This document shows, piece by piece, positions 50,420 through 59,904 of a stretch of DNA of 64,000 nucleotides. Numbering within the stretch: position 1 is the stretch's first letter; every line of letters starts with the position of its first letter. Source of the stretch: an uncultured Muribaculaceae bacterium (lineage in GTDB: Bacteria; Bacteroidota; Bacteroidia; Bacteroidales; Muribaculaceae); contig CAJTSR010000012.1 in the NCBI GenBank assembly GCA_910579035.1, forward strand, positions 1-64,000. Direction: 5' to 3'. Under the pieces are notes generated by a model. The model worked only from the letters and a program-made list of their open reading frames with translations. It did no database searches and was not told where the DNA came from. The position numbers and the translations under genes were made by a program.

Positions 50420-52270
50420 TTAGATGTCAGCATCTGTTCCCATCTGGGTTTCAGCCATGGCTTCGGCCGGCGATGAGGAACGAGAGCCAAAAGTTTCCTT
50501 GATATTCCACACCGCCACAGAGCCTATGGCAAGCAGCACACCCGACACCACGAGCATACCTACTGTGAGAGGAGCACCGTTGGCTGCCGGCGGGAAGCAA
50601 TGAAGCACAGCGCCGCCACATAGCGCCGCTACTATCTGCGGTATGGTGATGGTACAGTTGAACAATCCGAGATATGTGCCTATATTGCCACCGCTCAGCG
50701 CGTTGGTGAGAATGGTGAACGGCATCGACAACATTGCGGCCCACGCACAGCCCATAAGCGCATAGCTGATGCCGAGAACATACTGGTTGTGAATGAAGAA
50801 CACCGACACAAAGCCTGCCGCGCCGATAAGAAGACTCAGAGAGTAGCCAAGCTTTCTGCGGCGGAATCCGGCAAGAACCACCGCCCACAGAACGGCTGCT
50901 ATGGCCTGTATGGCAAGAAGGTTGCCATTCCAGTCGCCCGCGCTCTGGTAGGCCTTTGTGGCAGGATTGAGCACGGTTTTATAGTTGACGCTTATTTCGC
51001 CGGAAGCAGCAGGAACCTGCGATGTTTCTTCGAGGATATAGCGGCCCGTATTGGCATCTAATTTGGCAATGTGTGCGAGTGTGAGCGATGTGCCCTCTCC
51101 TGCAAGAGCGAGTGTGAGAGCCGACACAGCCTCGGCACGGTCCGACACGATCATTTCGCGTCCGTCAACAACGAGCTTATCTCCGGCTTCTGCTATAAGA
51201 CCGCCGTGAGGATTCACTTTCTCCACCCCGTCGGCAACAACAAGACAGCCACCGGCTACAATAGTGTCCCCGCCTGCTATTAAAACATCAGGGTGAGTCA
51301 GCTCGCCATCAATCTTCACACCGCCAAGAGCAAGACGGCCATTCTCAAGCACAGGCTGCTCGCCGTTGAATATATATTTGTCGTTGTACTCTTGCCCGTC
51401 GACAGTGATGCCTGTCACCTGCTGCATCGACGGAGCGCCGAATGCCTGCGAGGCCACTGCATCAGTAGAGTACGTCCACATATACAGGAAAGCAGCCCAA
51501 CATAAGAACTGCACCAGTCCGACGGTCCAGAAAACTTTGGGAGCCTTGACAAGCAGACGGAACATATTTTCTTTCGGAGCATTACCGTTCTTATCCTCGC
51601 TTATGCCGTGGAATGCGGCGTATTCGTGCGGGGGCATTTCCTTGACCTTGGCAAAGGTGTACACCACGCACAGCAGCAGTATGAACGCACCGAGATAGAA
51701 CGCCCATGTAACCGTCGCAGGCACCTCGCCCGCAGGCGCGGTATTGCTGAGGAACCACGCCAGCACGAACGGAGCCACATAGCCCACCACCGAACCGGCA
51801 TTGCACAAAAACGACTGTATGGAGTAAGCAAGGCCTTTCTGGCGCTCGTTTACCATGTCGCCGACGAGCATCTTGAACGGCTGCATGGCCATATTGATCG
51901 ACGTGTCGAGCAGCATAAGCATCACAAGGCCGAAAATTATGGCCGCCGAGATAGACAGGCCGAGGCTGCCGGCATTAGGCAGGAAGCACATCACAATTAT
52001 TGCGACTGCGGCACCTACGAGGAGGTAAGGCAGGCGACGGCCGAAACGGGTCCACGTGCGGTCGCTCGCAGAGCCTACTATCGGCTGCACTATAAGCCCC
52101 ATGAGAGGGGGCAGAATCCAAAAATAACTGAGGTCGTGGGGATCGGCTCCGATAGTGGAGAAAATTCGGCTCACCTGAGAGCTCTGCAAGGCATAAGCTA
52201 TCTGTACGCCGAATAACCCGAAACTAAGGTTCCATAGCTTCCAGAATCCCAAATCGCGTTGGTCTTTCAT
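50420..52270 (-). CDS. SLC45/GPH-like MFS sugar transporter with an internal insertion
   Basis: A 616-aa major-facilitator transporter. The N-terminal half begins FWKLWNLSFGLFGVQIAYAL and contains the loop SDRTWTRFGRRLPYL (about 68-82), typical of the SLC45/sucrose-maltose group. Between the two six-helix halves, a polar Gly/Val/Asp-rich insertion (about residues 270-430) is enriched in repeated beta-like segments such as VLIAGGDTIVAGGCLVVADG. The insertion makes it longer than the usual 430-500 aa. It likely imports a disaccharide. The promoter region carries the direct repeat AAGTAAGTAT at 52289 and 52308. Confidence 0.85.
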   Translation of the reverse strand: MKDQRDLGFWKLWNLSFGLFGVQIAYALQSSQVSRIFSTIGADPHDLSYFWILPPLMGLIVQPIVGSASDRTWTRFGRRLPYLLVGAAVAIIVMCFLPNAGSLGLSISAAIIFGLVMLMLLDTSINMAMQPFKMLVGDMVNERQKGLAYSIQSFLCNAGSVVGYVAPFVLAWFLSNTAPAGEVPATVTWAFYLGAFILLLCVVYTFAKVKEMPPHEYAAFHGISEDKNGNAPKENMFRLLVKAPKVFWTVGLVQFLCWAAFLYMWTYSTDAVASQAFGAPSMQQVTGITVDGQEYNDKYIFNGEQPVLENGRLALGGVKIDGELTHPDVLIAGGDTIVAGGCLVVADGVEKVNPHGGLIAEAGDKLVVDGREMIVSDRAEAVSALTLALAGEGTSLTLAHIAKLDANTGRYILEETSQVPAASGEISVNYKTVLNPATKAYQSAGDWNGNLLAIQAIAAVLWAVVLAGFRRRKLGYSLSLLIGAAGFVSVFFIHNQYVLGISYALMGCAWAAMLSMPFTILTNALSGGNIGTYLGLFNCTITIPQIVAALCGGAVLHCFPPAANGAPLTVGMLVVSGVLLAIGSVAVWNIKETFGSRSSSPAEAMAETQMGTDADI

Positions 52271-52288
52271 GAGTGAAGATTTAATGTT

Positions 52289-52317
52289 AAGTAAGTATGT
52301 AGTATATAAGTAAGTAT
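52289..52317 (-). promoter_or_regulatory. Tandem AAGTAAGTAT repeat upstream of the transporter
   Basis: Two identical 10-base copies, 52289-52298 and 52308-52317, have a 19-base period (about two helical turns). They stand 19-47 bases before the transporter start, where an operator would be. The binding protein is unknown. Confidence 0.3.
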
Positions 52318-52333
52318 CTGAATTGTTTATCGG

Positions 52334-53173
52334 CTAACGACAGGACCTTAGCCAGTCGATTTCCATTTTCCACACCGATGGGTCGGGCGTTTCGAGAATC
52401 AGCGGCACGCCGTCGAAACGTGAGTCCGACATAAGCCTGCCGAAAAACGACGAGCCCAGCTCTCCCCGACCTATCGGCGCATGGCGGTCGACACGCGAAC
52501 CTGCACCTTTGAGGGAGTCGTTGATATGCATACCTTTAAGCATCGAGAAGCCTATCGCTTGGTCGAACCGGCTCCACGCAGCGTCATACCCTGCCTCGTC
52601 TGAGAGGTCATACCCGGCTGCAAAAGCGTGACAAGTGTCAACACACACACCTACCCGGCTTTTGTCCTCCACCCTGTCTACTATATAAGCCAGATGATCG
52701 AAGCTATAGCCCAGATTGGAGCCCTGCCCGGCCATGTTTTCCACAACGGCCGTCACATTCCTCGTGGCATCAAGAGCATAGTTGATCGAATCAGCGACAA
52801 GCGCGAGGGCGTCCTCCTCCGAGAGCTGCCGCATATGAGAACCCGGGTGAAAATTCAGCCTGTCAAGGCCGAGAGCCTCGCAACGCTTCATCTGGTCGAC
52901 CAACGACGTCCGCGACAGCCTGAGCTTTTGCGAGTCAGGCGAACATAGATTGAGCAGCAGGGAGGCGTGAGGGAGCACATTCGCCGGCCCGAAGCCGTAA
53001 TGCTCGCATTCCGACCGAAATCGAAGCACTTCCGACTCCGCATACGAAGGATAGCTCCATCTCTTGGGGTCTATCGGACAGAATGCAAAAGCCGTAGCCC
53101 CAAGATCCGATGCCAGCCCGGGGATATTGCTGATTGAGGGAAGACTGTCGATATGTGCTCCAAGATATTTCAT
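52334..53173 (-). CDS. nfo: Endonuclease IV
   Basis: A 279-aa AP endonuclease that cuts DNA at abasic sites in base-excision repair. The TIM-barrel metal ligands are visible in order: LGAHID (4-9), LNFHPGSHM (about 103-111), VVENMAGQG (about 142-150), CVDTCHAFAAGYD (about 177-189), MHINDSKG-like GMHINDSLKGAGSRVDRHAPIG (about 214-235, key HIND and DRH) and LETPDP. A good promoter lies at 53193-53226. Length is normal, and the gene is followed by 62 bases before the transporter. Confidence 0.95.
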   Translation of the reverse strand: MKYLGAHIDSLPSISNIPGLASDLGATAFAFCPIDPKRWSYPSYAESEVLRFRSECEHYGFGPANVLPHASLLLNLCSPDSQKLRLSRTSLVDQMKRCEALGLDRLNFHPGSHMRQLSEEDALALVADSINYALDATRNVTAVVENMAGQGSNLGYSFDHLAYIVDRVEDKSRVGVCVDTCHAFAAGYDLSDEAGYDAAWSRFDQAIGFSMLKGMHINDSLKGAGSRVDRHAPIGRGELGSSFFGRLMSDSRFDGVPLILETPDPSVWKMEIDWLRSCR

Positions 53174-53192
53174 ATCAGCGCAAAAATTCTCA

Positions 53193-53226
53193 CAAAGTTA
53201 GGAATTTATTTCCATCTTTTGCCAAA
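53193..53226 (-). promoter_or_regulatory. Promoter of nfo
   Basis: On the minus strand TTTG (53226-53223), 22 bases, then TAACTTTG (53200-53193), 20 bases before the ATG. Confidence 0.5.
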
Positions 53227-53284
53227 TTCAAGTCCGAAGCACATTCTTAAAAATATTTAAATTCACCAATCACGGCAACAGTTT

Positions 53285-55486
53285 TCAGGAACGCGGCAGT
53301 ATGATACGCTCGCCAAGAATTTTCACAAGCTCGCGCTGCAACTCTTTATATTCCCCTATCTTCTTCATTATTTCCAATGCCTCGTCGGCCTGAGCCGGAT
53401 TCAAGGCAGCAAGCTGCCCCGAAAGCTCCGCCAGCATATCCGACAGAATGGCATTGCGCAACTCAAAAATAGCACGCGGCACAAGCACATGGAGCTGGTC
53501 CTGCTCGGTTTCCACATTCTCCTGCTTTGAATATATCCGCGAAAGCGTGTAGCGCTCCACAAGCAGGGCGTTGGCAGTATTCCGTACTTCGTCGTCGGCA
53601 GAATTTGCCAGATGCAGCTGGCAATATCCGGCATCGAAATCATTAAGAGCCTCGCTTTTGAAGCGGTCTACCGCTGTCTGAGCCTCACGCTCCATAGCCT
53701 CGGCCTGAGCGATGCTCCCGGCGGTGTTGCGTATGTTTTCACGCGCCTGCTCAAGCCTGCGGGCACATTCAGCCTCGGTTTCCGCCATATGCCTGGCGCG
53801 GTCTGAAGCCCACGACCCATTACGCAACTCTTTAACTGCCTGATAAGTTTTCGCATAAGGAGAGTATGTCATCGAGAGGCCGTCAAGACTAAGCTCGCTG
53901 TCTATGAGGTCAAAAACCGTTCCCGGGCGTATATTGCCATCTTCATCGGCTATATCCGTTATGTAGAGCAGCCCGTAGCGCACAATATATCGCATCAGCA
54001 TCTCCTCGTAAGGACGAAGACGGTTGCTGTCGAGCTTCAGAAGCGGCGTTTCGTCTGCCACCGCTGCTTTCTCATCAGCCACAGCGGCATCTTCTGCAGG
54101 CATTATCTCTGCCACGCTCTCACGCGCCCTTGCCCGCTGGGCATTTTTGGCCGCCTCCTCCTGACGCTTGGCCCTGAACAGTCTGAGCTGCCCCAAAAGG
54201 ACATCTTCCGGCACAGACAGGATACGCGAAAGTCCCGATATGTACTCCTGAAGCGTCACGGGATCATCAACGAACGCGACCGTTCTCAGAATCTCGTTAA
54301 TGACCTTGGCTTTTGCCGTGGGGTCATTAGGAGAAACATCGCGCATCATAATGTCAGCCATAAAGGCTATTATGTCGACCTGATTGGCGGCGAGGTACTG
54401 CTCTACCTCGGCCGGCATATGGCTTTGGGCGAACGAATCAGGGTCTTCGCCCGGAGGCAGAAGCAGCACTTTCACATTAAGGCCTTCGCCTAGCAGAAGA
54501 TTGATACCTCGCAGCGACGCCTTAATGCCTGCCGGGTCAGCATCGTAAATCAGCGTGACATTCGTTGTGAAGCGGCGCAAAGCCCTTATCTGCCCTTCGG
54601 TAAGAGATGTGCCGGACGATGCCACCACATTGTCTATCCCGGCCTGATGCATCGACACCACGTCGAGATAACCCTCCACGAGTATGGCGCGGTCTTTACG
54701 CGCTATGGCGCTCTTGGCCTGATAAAGGCCGTATAATTCAAGGTTTTTCCTATATACTACCGACTCAGGCGAATTGACATACTTGGCAATGCTCTTGTCG
54801 GAGCGCATTGTGCGGCCACCGAAGGCTATCACGCGGCCAGATATGCTGTGGATTGGAAATATCACACGGCCTCGGAAACGATCGTACACCGAACGCCGCC
54901 CGTCGCGGTCGCTTTCCACCGCAAGCCCCGTTTCCACAAGGTATTTTTCCTTGAATCCTGCCGATGCTGCCGCCGTTATCAGCTCGTTGCCCTTGTCTAT
55001 GGCATAGCCGAGGTGGAAACGCTCTATCATAGCATCGCTTATGCCGCGATGGCGCAGATAAGCCAGCGCCAAATCGCGGCCTTCGGAGGTCGACAGCAGG
55101 TTTTTCTCAAAATGCGACAGAGCGAACTCGTTGACAGCCAGCATGGCCTCGCGAGTGTTCTGCGCGGCACGCTCCTCGTCGGTAAGCTCTTTCTCTACTA
55201 TCTCTATATTGTACTTCCGCGCGAGATAACGAAGAGCCTCCTGATATGAAAGCTGCTCGTGCTCCATAATGAAGTTGACAGGCGAGCCGCCCTTGCCGCA
55301 GCTGAAGCATTTGCATATGTTTCGGGCGCGGTTTACTGAAAACGACGGCGTACGCTCGTTATGGAACGGACAAAGCCCCTTGTAGTTGGCCCCGCTGCGC
55401 CTGAGTTTTACAAAATCACTTACAACGTCGACTATATCGGCGGTGTCGAGAATTTTATTGACGGTTTCGGGGTCTATTCTTGGCAT
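53285..55486 (-). CDS. dnaG: DNA primase DnaG
   Basis: A 733-aa primase that makes RNA primers at the replication fork. The CHC2 zinc finger (LCPFHNERTPSF near 39 and CFSCGKGG near 60) leads into the catalytic core with the toprim motifs ILVEGYLDVVSMHQAG (about 262-277) and LIYDADPAGIKA (about 308-319). The C-terminal 280 residues are helical, with a long Ala/Glu-rich linker (about 440-500), and should bind the DnaB helicase. A -7 box at 55506-55513 precedes it. Confidence 0.96.
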   Translation of the reverse strand: MPRIDPETVNKILDTADIVDVVSDFVKLRRSGANYKGLCPFHNERTPSFSVNRARNICKCFSCGKGGSPVNFIMEHEQLSYQEALRYLARKYNIEIVEKELTDEERAAQNTREAMLAVNEFALSHFEKNLLSTSEGRDLALAYLRHRGISDAMIERFHLGYAIDKGNELITAAASAGFKEKYLVETGLAVESDRDGRRSVYDRFRGRVIFPIHSISGRVIAFGGRTMRSDKSIAKYVNSPESVVYRKNLELYGLYQAKSAIARKDRAILVEGYLDVVSMHQAGIDNVVASSGTSLTEGQIRALRRFTTNVTLIYDADPAGIKASLRGINLLLGEGLNVKVLLLPPGEDPDSFAQSHMPAEVEQYLAANQVDIIAFMADIMMRDVSPNDPTAKAKVINEILRTVAFVDDPVTLQEYISGLSRILSVPEDVLLGQLRLFRAKRQEEAAKNAQRARARESVAEIMPAEDAAVADEKAAVADETPLLKLDSNRLRPYEEMLMRYIVRYGLLYITDIADEDGNIRPGTVFDLIDSELSLDGLSMTYSPYAKTYQAVKELRNGSWASDRARHMAETEAECARRLEQARENIRNTAGSIAQAEAMEREAQTAVDRFKSEALNDFDAGYCQLHLANSADDEVRNTANALLVERYTLSRIYSKQENVETEQDQLHVLVPRAIFELRNAILSDMLAELSGQLAALNPAQADEALEIMKKIGEYKELQRELVKILGERIILPRS

Positions 55487-55505
55487 AGTGGCTGATTTGG
55501 TATTG

Positions 55506-55513
55506 CAAAGTTA
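55506..55513 (-). promoter_or_regulatory. Putative -7 box (TAACTTTG) for dnaG
   Basis: A minus-strand TAnnTTTG match 20 bases before the ATG, with a weak TTG about 20 bases further upstream. Confidence 0.4.
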
Positions 55514-55546
55514 CCAAACCTGCAGCTTCTGTGCAATAGCCAAGCC

Positions 55547-56653
55547 TCACACGGGGATAACGAGCATCGGTATATCCGTGCGGAAAAGCAACTTATGGGC
55601 CAGACCGGGATTGAACAGACGGCTGAAGGCATTGCGGCGTCTGTTAGGAACGACAACAAGGTCGAAATTGTGATTCTGCTGCAAGGCGGCAAATTCCTTG
55701 TCGCCGTCCGACCGGGATACAGGCACAGTCACAAAACAATACTGCGAAAAATTTTCGCGGCAATACTCTCCAAGACGCTGCAAAGCCTTCCCTGCGGAAC
55801 TGTCGCTGAATCGCGAACGCTTAGGCGTGTGGATTATGGTGACTTTCGCCTTGCAGTCACCGAAAAGCCTGTACAGAGCGTCCATCGCCAATATATCGTC
55901 TTGGTCAAGATTGCTGAAAAACAGTATATTGGCAGGATTCAGCGACTGCTCCACGCCGAGAGGCTCCGGCACGGTGAGAACCATATAGCGGCCTTCGTCG
56001 AGCACTTCGGCGGTGACGCTTCCTATCATCTCGGCTTCTTTCTTCTCCATACCCCTTGTGCCCATTATTATCATCGAAGGCAATTCGGCACGGGCGTGGT
56101 CGGCAATAACATCTTCGGGCACGCCTTCGGCAACCTTGTGGCCAAATCCCACAACCGGTATCAGCCCGCTCTTCATAGCTCCGCGAAAACGCTCTGTGAA
56201 ATTCCGCATCAGGCTCTCCGCATTGGCCCCGAGAGCCTCTCGCGCGCCTCTCTCCCCTATCTCATAGCTCAGGGTGTCGGTCAGTTGCACATTGCCGTCG
56301 ACATAGGGGTCTATGTAGCTGTACAGAAATTTAAGCCGCGCACCTTTCTGCGCGGCAAGATGCGCCGCCACTTCGGCTGCCTTGAAAGATTTCTCGCTGA
56401 AATCGACAGGCACCAGATACGTGTGCTCCACCGGCTGCTCGCCGGCGGGCTGCGCAAAAAGCTCCTTATTTTCTATAATGCGAAGCGCCAACGGCAAATC
56501 GTGTTCAGGGATACGTACACGTACCCCCGAAGAAAAGCCGGGAACCTCAAGGTTCACATTGTTCAGTTCCACGCTTATGCCCTCGCTTTCCAAAAGACTG
56601 CGAAGGGCTATGGCTTTTTCGTAGGTGTGGATTGCAACGGTAATGTATCGCAT
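55547..56653 (-). CDS. Universal stress protein with N-terminal DUF2007-like domain
   Basis: A 368-aa soluble protein. The first 70 residues (ITVAIHTYEKAIALRSLLES, then VRVRIPEHDLPLALRIIEN) look like a DUF2007 signal-transducing domain. Two universal-stress-protein folds follow: YLVPVDFSEKSFKAAEVAAH (about 80-99) with MIIMGTRGMEKKEAEMIGSV (about 190-209), and a second unit ending near LVVVPNRRRNAFSRLFNPGL. The G-rich ATP loop is partly kept in the first unit only. It is monocistronic. Function in stress survival is inferred from the family. Confidence 0.82.
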   Translation of the reverse strand: MRYITVAIHTYEKAIALRSLLESEGISVELNNVNLEVPGFSSGVRVRIPEHDLPLALRIIENKELFAQPAGEQPVEHTYLVPVDFSEKSFKAAEVAAHLAAQKGARLKFLYSYIDPYVDGNVQLTDTLSYEIGERGAREALGANAESLMRNFTERFRGAMKSGLIPVVGFGHKVAEGVPEDVIADHARAELPSMIIMGTRGMEKKEAEMIGSVTAEVLDEGRYMVLTVPEPLGVEQSLNPANILFFSNLDQDDILAMDALYRLFGDCKAKVTIIHTPKRSRFSDSSAGKALQRLGEYCRENFSQYCFVTVPVSRSDGDKEFAALQQNHNFDLVVVPNRRRNAFSRLFNPGLAHKLLFRTDIPMLVIPV

Positions 56654-56724
56654 CGTGGAATAAAGCTTGAAAAATGGTTAACAATCAAGAGCCTCAAGGC
56701 TCAATTCAAAGTGCTTCTAACCAA

Positions 56725-56753
56725 GGACCGCGGGGTTTTCTATCCCGCGGTCC
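56725..56753 (-). terminator. Terminator of the 85-aa DNA-binding-like gene
   Basis: Stem GGACCGCGGG / CCCGCGGTCC (10 bp) with a 9-base loop, 22 bases after the stop at 56776. The following T run is weak. Confidence 0.65.
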
Positions 56754-56775
56754 CTGTTCGTGCCATACCGGCTGA

Positions 56776-57033
56776 TTATTCGTTTTCCTGACTCTGAAGG
56801 ATTTCAACAGCCATATCGTAAATAGTACTGTCGTCAAGTACTACAATGCCGCCGTCGGGACCCGGTTCGATGTGAACACCACAGTTTTTACCGAAGTCAT
56901 AGTTGCTACCTCCGAAGTAGTTGCGGACGGTTTGAACTGTAGTGTTAAGACGGTCGGCAATCTGATGCATCGAACCGTCGGGAAGGCGGTCTTTGAGTCG
57001 ACGGAGCTCGTTGAAGGTGATGGTCTTGGTCAT
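56776..57033 (-). CDS. Small helix-turn-helix protein
   Basis: An 85-aa protein. Residues 5-45 (FNELRRLKDRLPDGSMHQIA, then DRLNTTVQTVRNYFGG) have the spacing of a helix-turn-helix, with Thr-Val-Gln-Thr-Val on the presumed recognition helix. The acidic C-terminal half (HIEPGPDGGIVVLDDSTIYD) could form a dimer or ligand-binding part. Bacteroidales genomes carry similar small conserved proteins, but I know of no assigned function. A 243-base AT-rich region precedes it. Confidence 0.7.
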   Translation of the reverse strand: MTKTITFNELRRLKDRLPDGSMHQIADRLNTTVQTVRNYFGGSNYDFGKNCGVHIEPGPDGGIVVLDDSTIYDMAVEILQSQENE

Positions 57034-57218
57034 ATTCGGGTTCTGTTTTAGGTTTGACTTTGTGTTTTGTTTTTGTTGTTCGCTAAGTTAGTTTCATTTT
57101 TCTAACTAAACAAACTATCCGACAAAAAAGTGTATATGTTTTACAACATATTTTTAGTCAAACAAGGCTAAATATTTAAACTACATTCAAATAGAGCTTA
57201 TCCGCCCCATAAATAACA
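57034..57218. other. AT-rich intergenic region upstream of the small HTH gene
   Basis: No coding frame is visible. It contains a T/G-rich stretch on the plus strand (57040-57085) and the short inverted repeat TTAGTTT...AACTAAA (about 57089-57112). No clear TAnnTTTG box was found. It probably holds the promoter of the 85-aa gene and possibly an operator for that protein. Confidence 0.35.
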
Positions 57219-57253
57219 AGTGGGTGTTTAACAGCATATGCCAAACACCCACT
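57219..57253 (-). terminator. Terminator of the Bat operon
   Basis: Stem AGTGGGTGTTT / AAACACCCACT (11 bp) with a 13-base loop, 24 bases after the batE stop, followed on the minus strand by TGTTATTTATG. Confidence 0.8.
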
Positions 57254-57276
57254 CAGTCTGTATTATTTATCGGAGC

Positions 57277-58050
57277 TCAGATCCGCTCCACGTCGCTGGC
57301 ACGGAGCCACGCCTTGGCACTGTTGTTTATTTTCACATTGTACCATTTCGGCGACACCGGGTCGTCGGGAGTGGCGATAGAATCGATAATCTCCACCTTG
57401 GTACCCTCGTGGATAGTCACTACTTTGTCGGAAGCCGTGCGCGAGGCGCGAGGTGTGGAGCTGAGCTGGGTCGAGGGGGTAATTACCACGGCCTCTTCGT
57501 GCGATTTGGCCATCGACGCACTCTGCAACGCCACTACAAGCGAGTAGGCGAACACAAACAGCAGCACTATGCCGCCGAAAAATCCGGCCTTGCGGAATGC
57601 CACATTCGTAGAGAATATATACACTGCCACTGCTCCGAGAAGCAACGCGAACATTGCGAACGAAAACCACGCCCACGAATTAGCCTTCATCGACGAAAGG
57701 AGCGAGTGATGCACATTCGACAAAAATGCCGAATCGTCCTCCGGGCGATCCTGAATACGGCTTCGCACAAATTCAAGATTGGCGCGGGCGTCGGAATTGG
57801 TCGGGTCGAGCTTTAGGGCGCGTTCATAGTTCACCACCGCCATACCGAGCTTGTCGGCACGGTAGTACGCGTTGGCGAGATTATAGTATATGTCGCTGCT
57901 CCGGCCTTCGTTCTCGATAGAGCTTCGGTACAGCTCTATCGCGCTACGATAATCTTCCTTATTATATGCCGAGTCGGCCTGTTCGCCGAGGCTCGCGGCA
58001 TGCGCCGCCATAGCGGCCAAAGCCAATATTATAACGAATAATGTTCTCAT
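57277..58050 (-). CDS. batE: BatE: TPR and SH3-like protein
   Basis: A 257-aa envelope protein. A signal peptide (to about residue 18, AAHAAS) precedes TPR repeats (about 25-95, SAIELYRSSIENEGRSSDIY and YYRADKLGMAVVNYERALKL). A double membrane segment (about 130-170) and a C-terminal SH3-like domain (VVTIHEGTKVEIIDSIATPD onward) follow. It is the last gene of the Bat operon, overlapping batD by four bases. Bat proteins form a membrane complex linked to aerotolerance and envelope stress in Bacteroides; the precise role is unknown. Confidence 0.88.
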   Translation of the reverse strand: MRTLFVIILALAAMAAHAASLGEQADSAYNKEDYRSAIELYRSSIENEGRSSDIYYNLANAYYRADKLGMAVVNYERALKLDPTNSDARANLEFVRSRIQDRPEDDSAFLSNVHHSLLSSMKANSWAWFSFAMFALLLGAVAVYIFSTNVAFRKAGFFGGIVLLFVFAYSLVVALQSASMAKSHEEAVVITPSTQLSSTPRASRTASDKVVTIHEGTKVEIIDSIATPDDPVSPKWYNVKINNSAKAWLRASDVERI

Positions 58051-59864
58051 CGTTTTTTTACGTCTTCAATGCTTTTGATTGCTTCGGAGGCTTTTGCATA
58101 TATATCGGCCATCTCCGCATCTGATGAATTGGGTGTGAACCTTGCCATCTCGCACCTATCGAGGATTTCAAGAACTTTGTCGGCATCTTCTCCCGAAAGG
58201 CCATAGGCATTGAGCTTATCAGCCACATTATCGCGGGTAAGACCCGAGGGAGATATGGAAAGCTTGTCGCTTATATAGCCCCAGAGAGCCTTGGCGATAG
58301 AGGCATAGAATTCATCGTTGCGATGAGAGTCCATAAACGTTTTCGAGTCCTTGAGGCGCTTGGAGGCCACGCGGCCTGCCTTGGCGAGCTTGCGCCCCAC
58401 GACGTCGGCCTCAAGGCGTATGTTGCGGCGGTATACCACAAGCACTCCCACAAGGATTGCTGCCGCGAGTATATACATAAACCAGTACAGCGGGCTTTCC
58501 ACAGTGTAGCTTATGTCTGCCACCTGCTCCGACATATCGCTGCGGCGTATATGGAGTATGTCGTCGATAGAACTGTCGATAGCCTCCTGCGAAACCGCCG
58601 GTGCCGCCGACGAGCCGCGCAATACCTTTATTGGCTTGTCGGCAACCTCCACAGTCTTATATTCGCCGCTTTCCACGTCGAAATACACCAAGGGAACCCC
58701 GGGTATGGTATAGTTGCCCACTTCCTGCGGAACTATGGTATATTCAGTGCGGTATGTTCCGGCCATATTGGTGCCGCCGCCGATGAGCGAGGCATCGATC
58801 TCGGTCTTGGGGGTATACGAATCAATCCCTGCCGGGAACTCTACTGCCGGAGGTGCAAGGAATTTTATGTTGCCGCGTCCTTTTATGGTGTAGGTATAGG
58901 TCGAGGCTTCGTTAGTCCGCATAAGTTCGGGATCGAGCGATGTTTCCACCGTGAAATGACCCACGGCGCCGGTAAATCCTGCGGGCTTCGGCGCGGGCAG
59001 CTCTTTAACTGTGAGCGAGGCGGCATTCGACGATGTGGTCACAGCCATTTCGACAGGACGTGCCGTGCGGAAGAAGCCGTGGTTCACTTGTTCGTACTGC
59101 ACTATTGTCACATCGTACTTACCTGAGTTCACGCTCAGCTTGCCGGCTTTCTGCGGATATAGCAGCAGGCGTTTCAGCACCGCCGTATGGTAATTCTGGC
59201 CGTTATAGTGCTCCATGCTCGATTCGAGGCTCACTGGCAGCTCCTCGGTAAGGAATCCCTCAAAAGCCGGCTGCGTGGTGACCATAAACGACGATATGTC
59301 GTACTTCGTATATACCTTGATAGTGGCTACCACGGGTTCCTGCTCGTACACGCTGTTTTTGGAGAAGAACACACGCACGAGAAGGTCATCGGGCGACACC
59401 CTGCCGGGAGTCTGCGACGACGGCTCGTCGGCACGCGGATTGCGCTGTCCCTGCGCCGCGCCCTGCGAAGGCCTGTCGGGAGGAAGAATCTGGAAAGATG
59501 CCGGACGCGAACTCAGGGTGCGTCCCTGACACGACACGCTTACTTTCGGCACCTCCACAGTACCAGCACGATCCGCACGGTAAGTGAATGAATAATCGAC
59601 CGACGAACTCGACGACATCTTGCCGTTGATAATCTGCGTGCTCTGCATCGTCGACATTGCAGGGCCGTAAAGCAAAGTACAGCCCTCCAGTTCGGGAGCC
59701 GACGGCGGATTAGCGTCGCCGTCGCTCAGGCGGAAAGTAAGGCTGAAATTACGGCCTTCCACCACATTGCGCGGAGTGAGGAGCGAGAAAGAAGGCTGCT
59801 GCGCCCATACGCAGCAGACTGTCAATGCCAGTAATATAAATAGTATAAAACGTTTCTTCGCCAT
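58047..59864 (-). CDS. batD: BatD: aerotolerance-operon membrane protein
   Basis: A 605-aa protein. A signal peptide (cleaved near 21, CVWAQ) is followed by repeated Ig-like beta domains (about 25-430, including VEGRNFSLTFRLSDGD and FFSKNSVYEQEPVVATIKVY). One membrane helix (about 463-481, LYWFMYILAAAILVGVLVVY in part) and a cytoplasmic helical tail follow. It lies between batC and batE with a four-base overlap at its 3' end. It is thought to scaffold the BatA/BatB complex on the periplasmic side. Confidence 0.9.
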   Translation of the reverse strand: MAKKRFILFILLALTVCCVWAQQPSFSLLTPRNVVEGRNFSLTFRLSDGDANPPSAPELEGCTLLYGPAMSTMQSTQIINGKMSSSSSVDYSFTYRADRAGTVEVPKVSVSCQGRTLSSRPASFQILPPDRPSQGAAQGQRNPRADEPSSQTPGRVSPDDLLVRVFFSKNSVYEQEPVVATIKVYTKYDISSFMVTTQPAFEGFLTEELPVSLESSMEHYNGQNYHTAVLKRLLLYPQKAGKLSVNSGKYDVTIVQYEQVNHGFFRTARPVEMAVTTSSNAASLTVKELPAPKPAGFTGAVGHFTVETSLDPELMRTNEASTYTYTIKGRGNIKFLAPPAVEFPAGIDSYTPKTEIDASLIGGGTNMAGTYRTEYTIVPQEVGNYTIPGVPLVYFDVESGEYKTVEVADKPIKVLRGSSAAPAVSQEAIDSSIDDILHIRRSDMSEQVADISYTVESPLYWFMYILAAAILVGVLVVYRRNIRLEADVVGRKLAKAGRVASKRLKDSKTFMDSHRNDEFYASIAKALWGYISDKLSISPSGLTRDNVADKLNAYGLSGEDADKVLEILDRCEMARFTPNSSDAEMADIYAKASEAIKSIEDVKKR

Positions 59865-59904
59865 ATCTAAATTAAAGAAAGCTCCGTTGAAAAATCAGGC
59901 AGTA

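Noticed and set aside
55595..56791. A 398-codon frame opposite the universal stress protein
   Set aside because: Shadow; composition is His/Arg-rich and domain-free.
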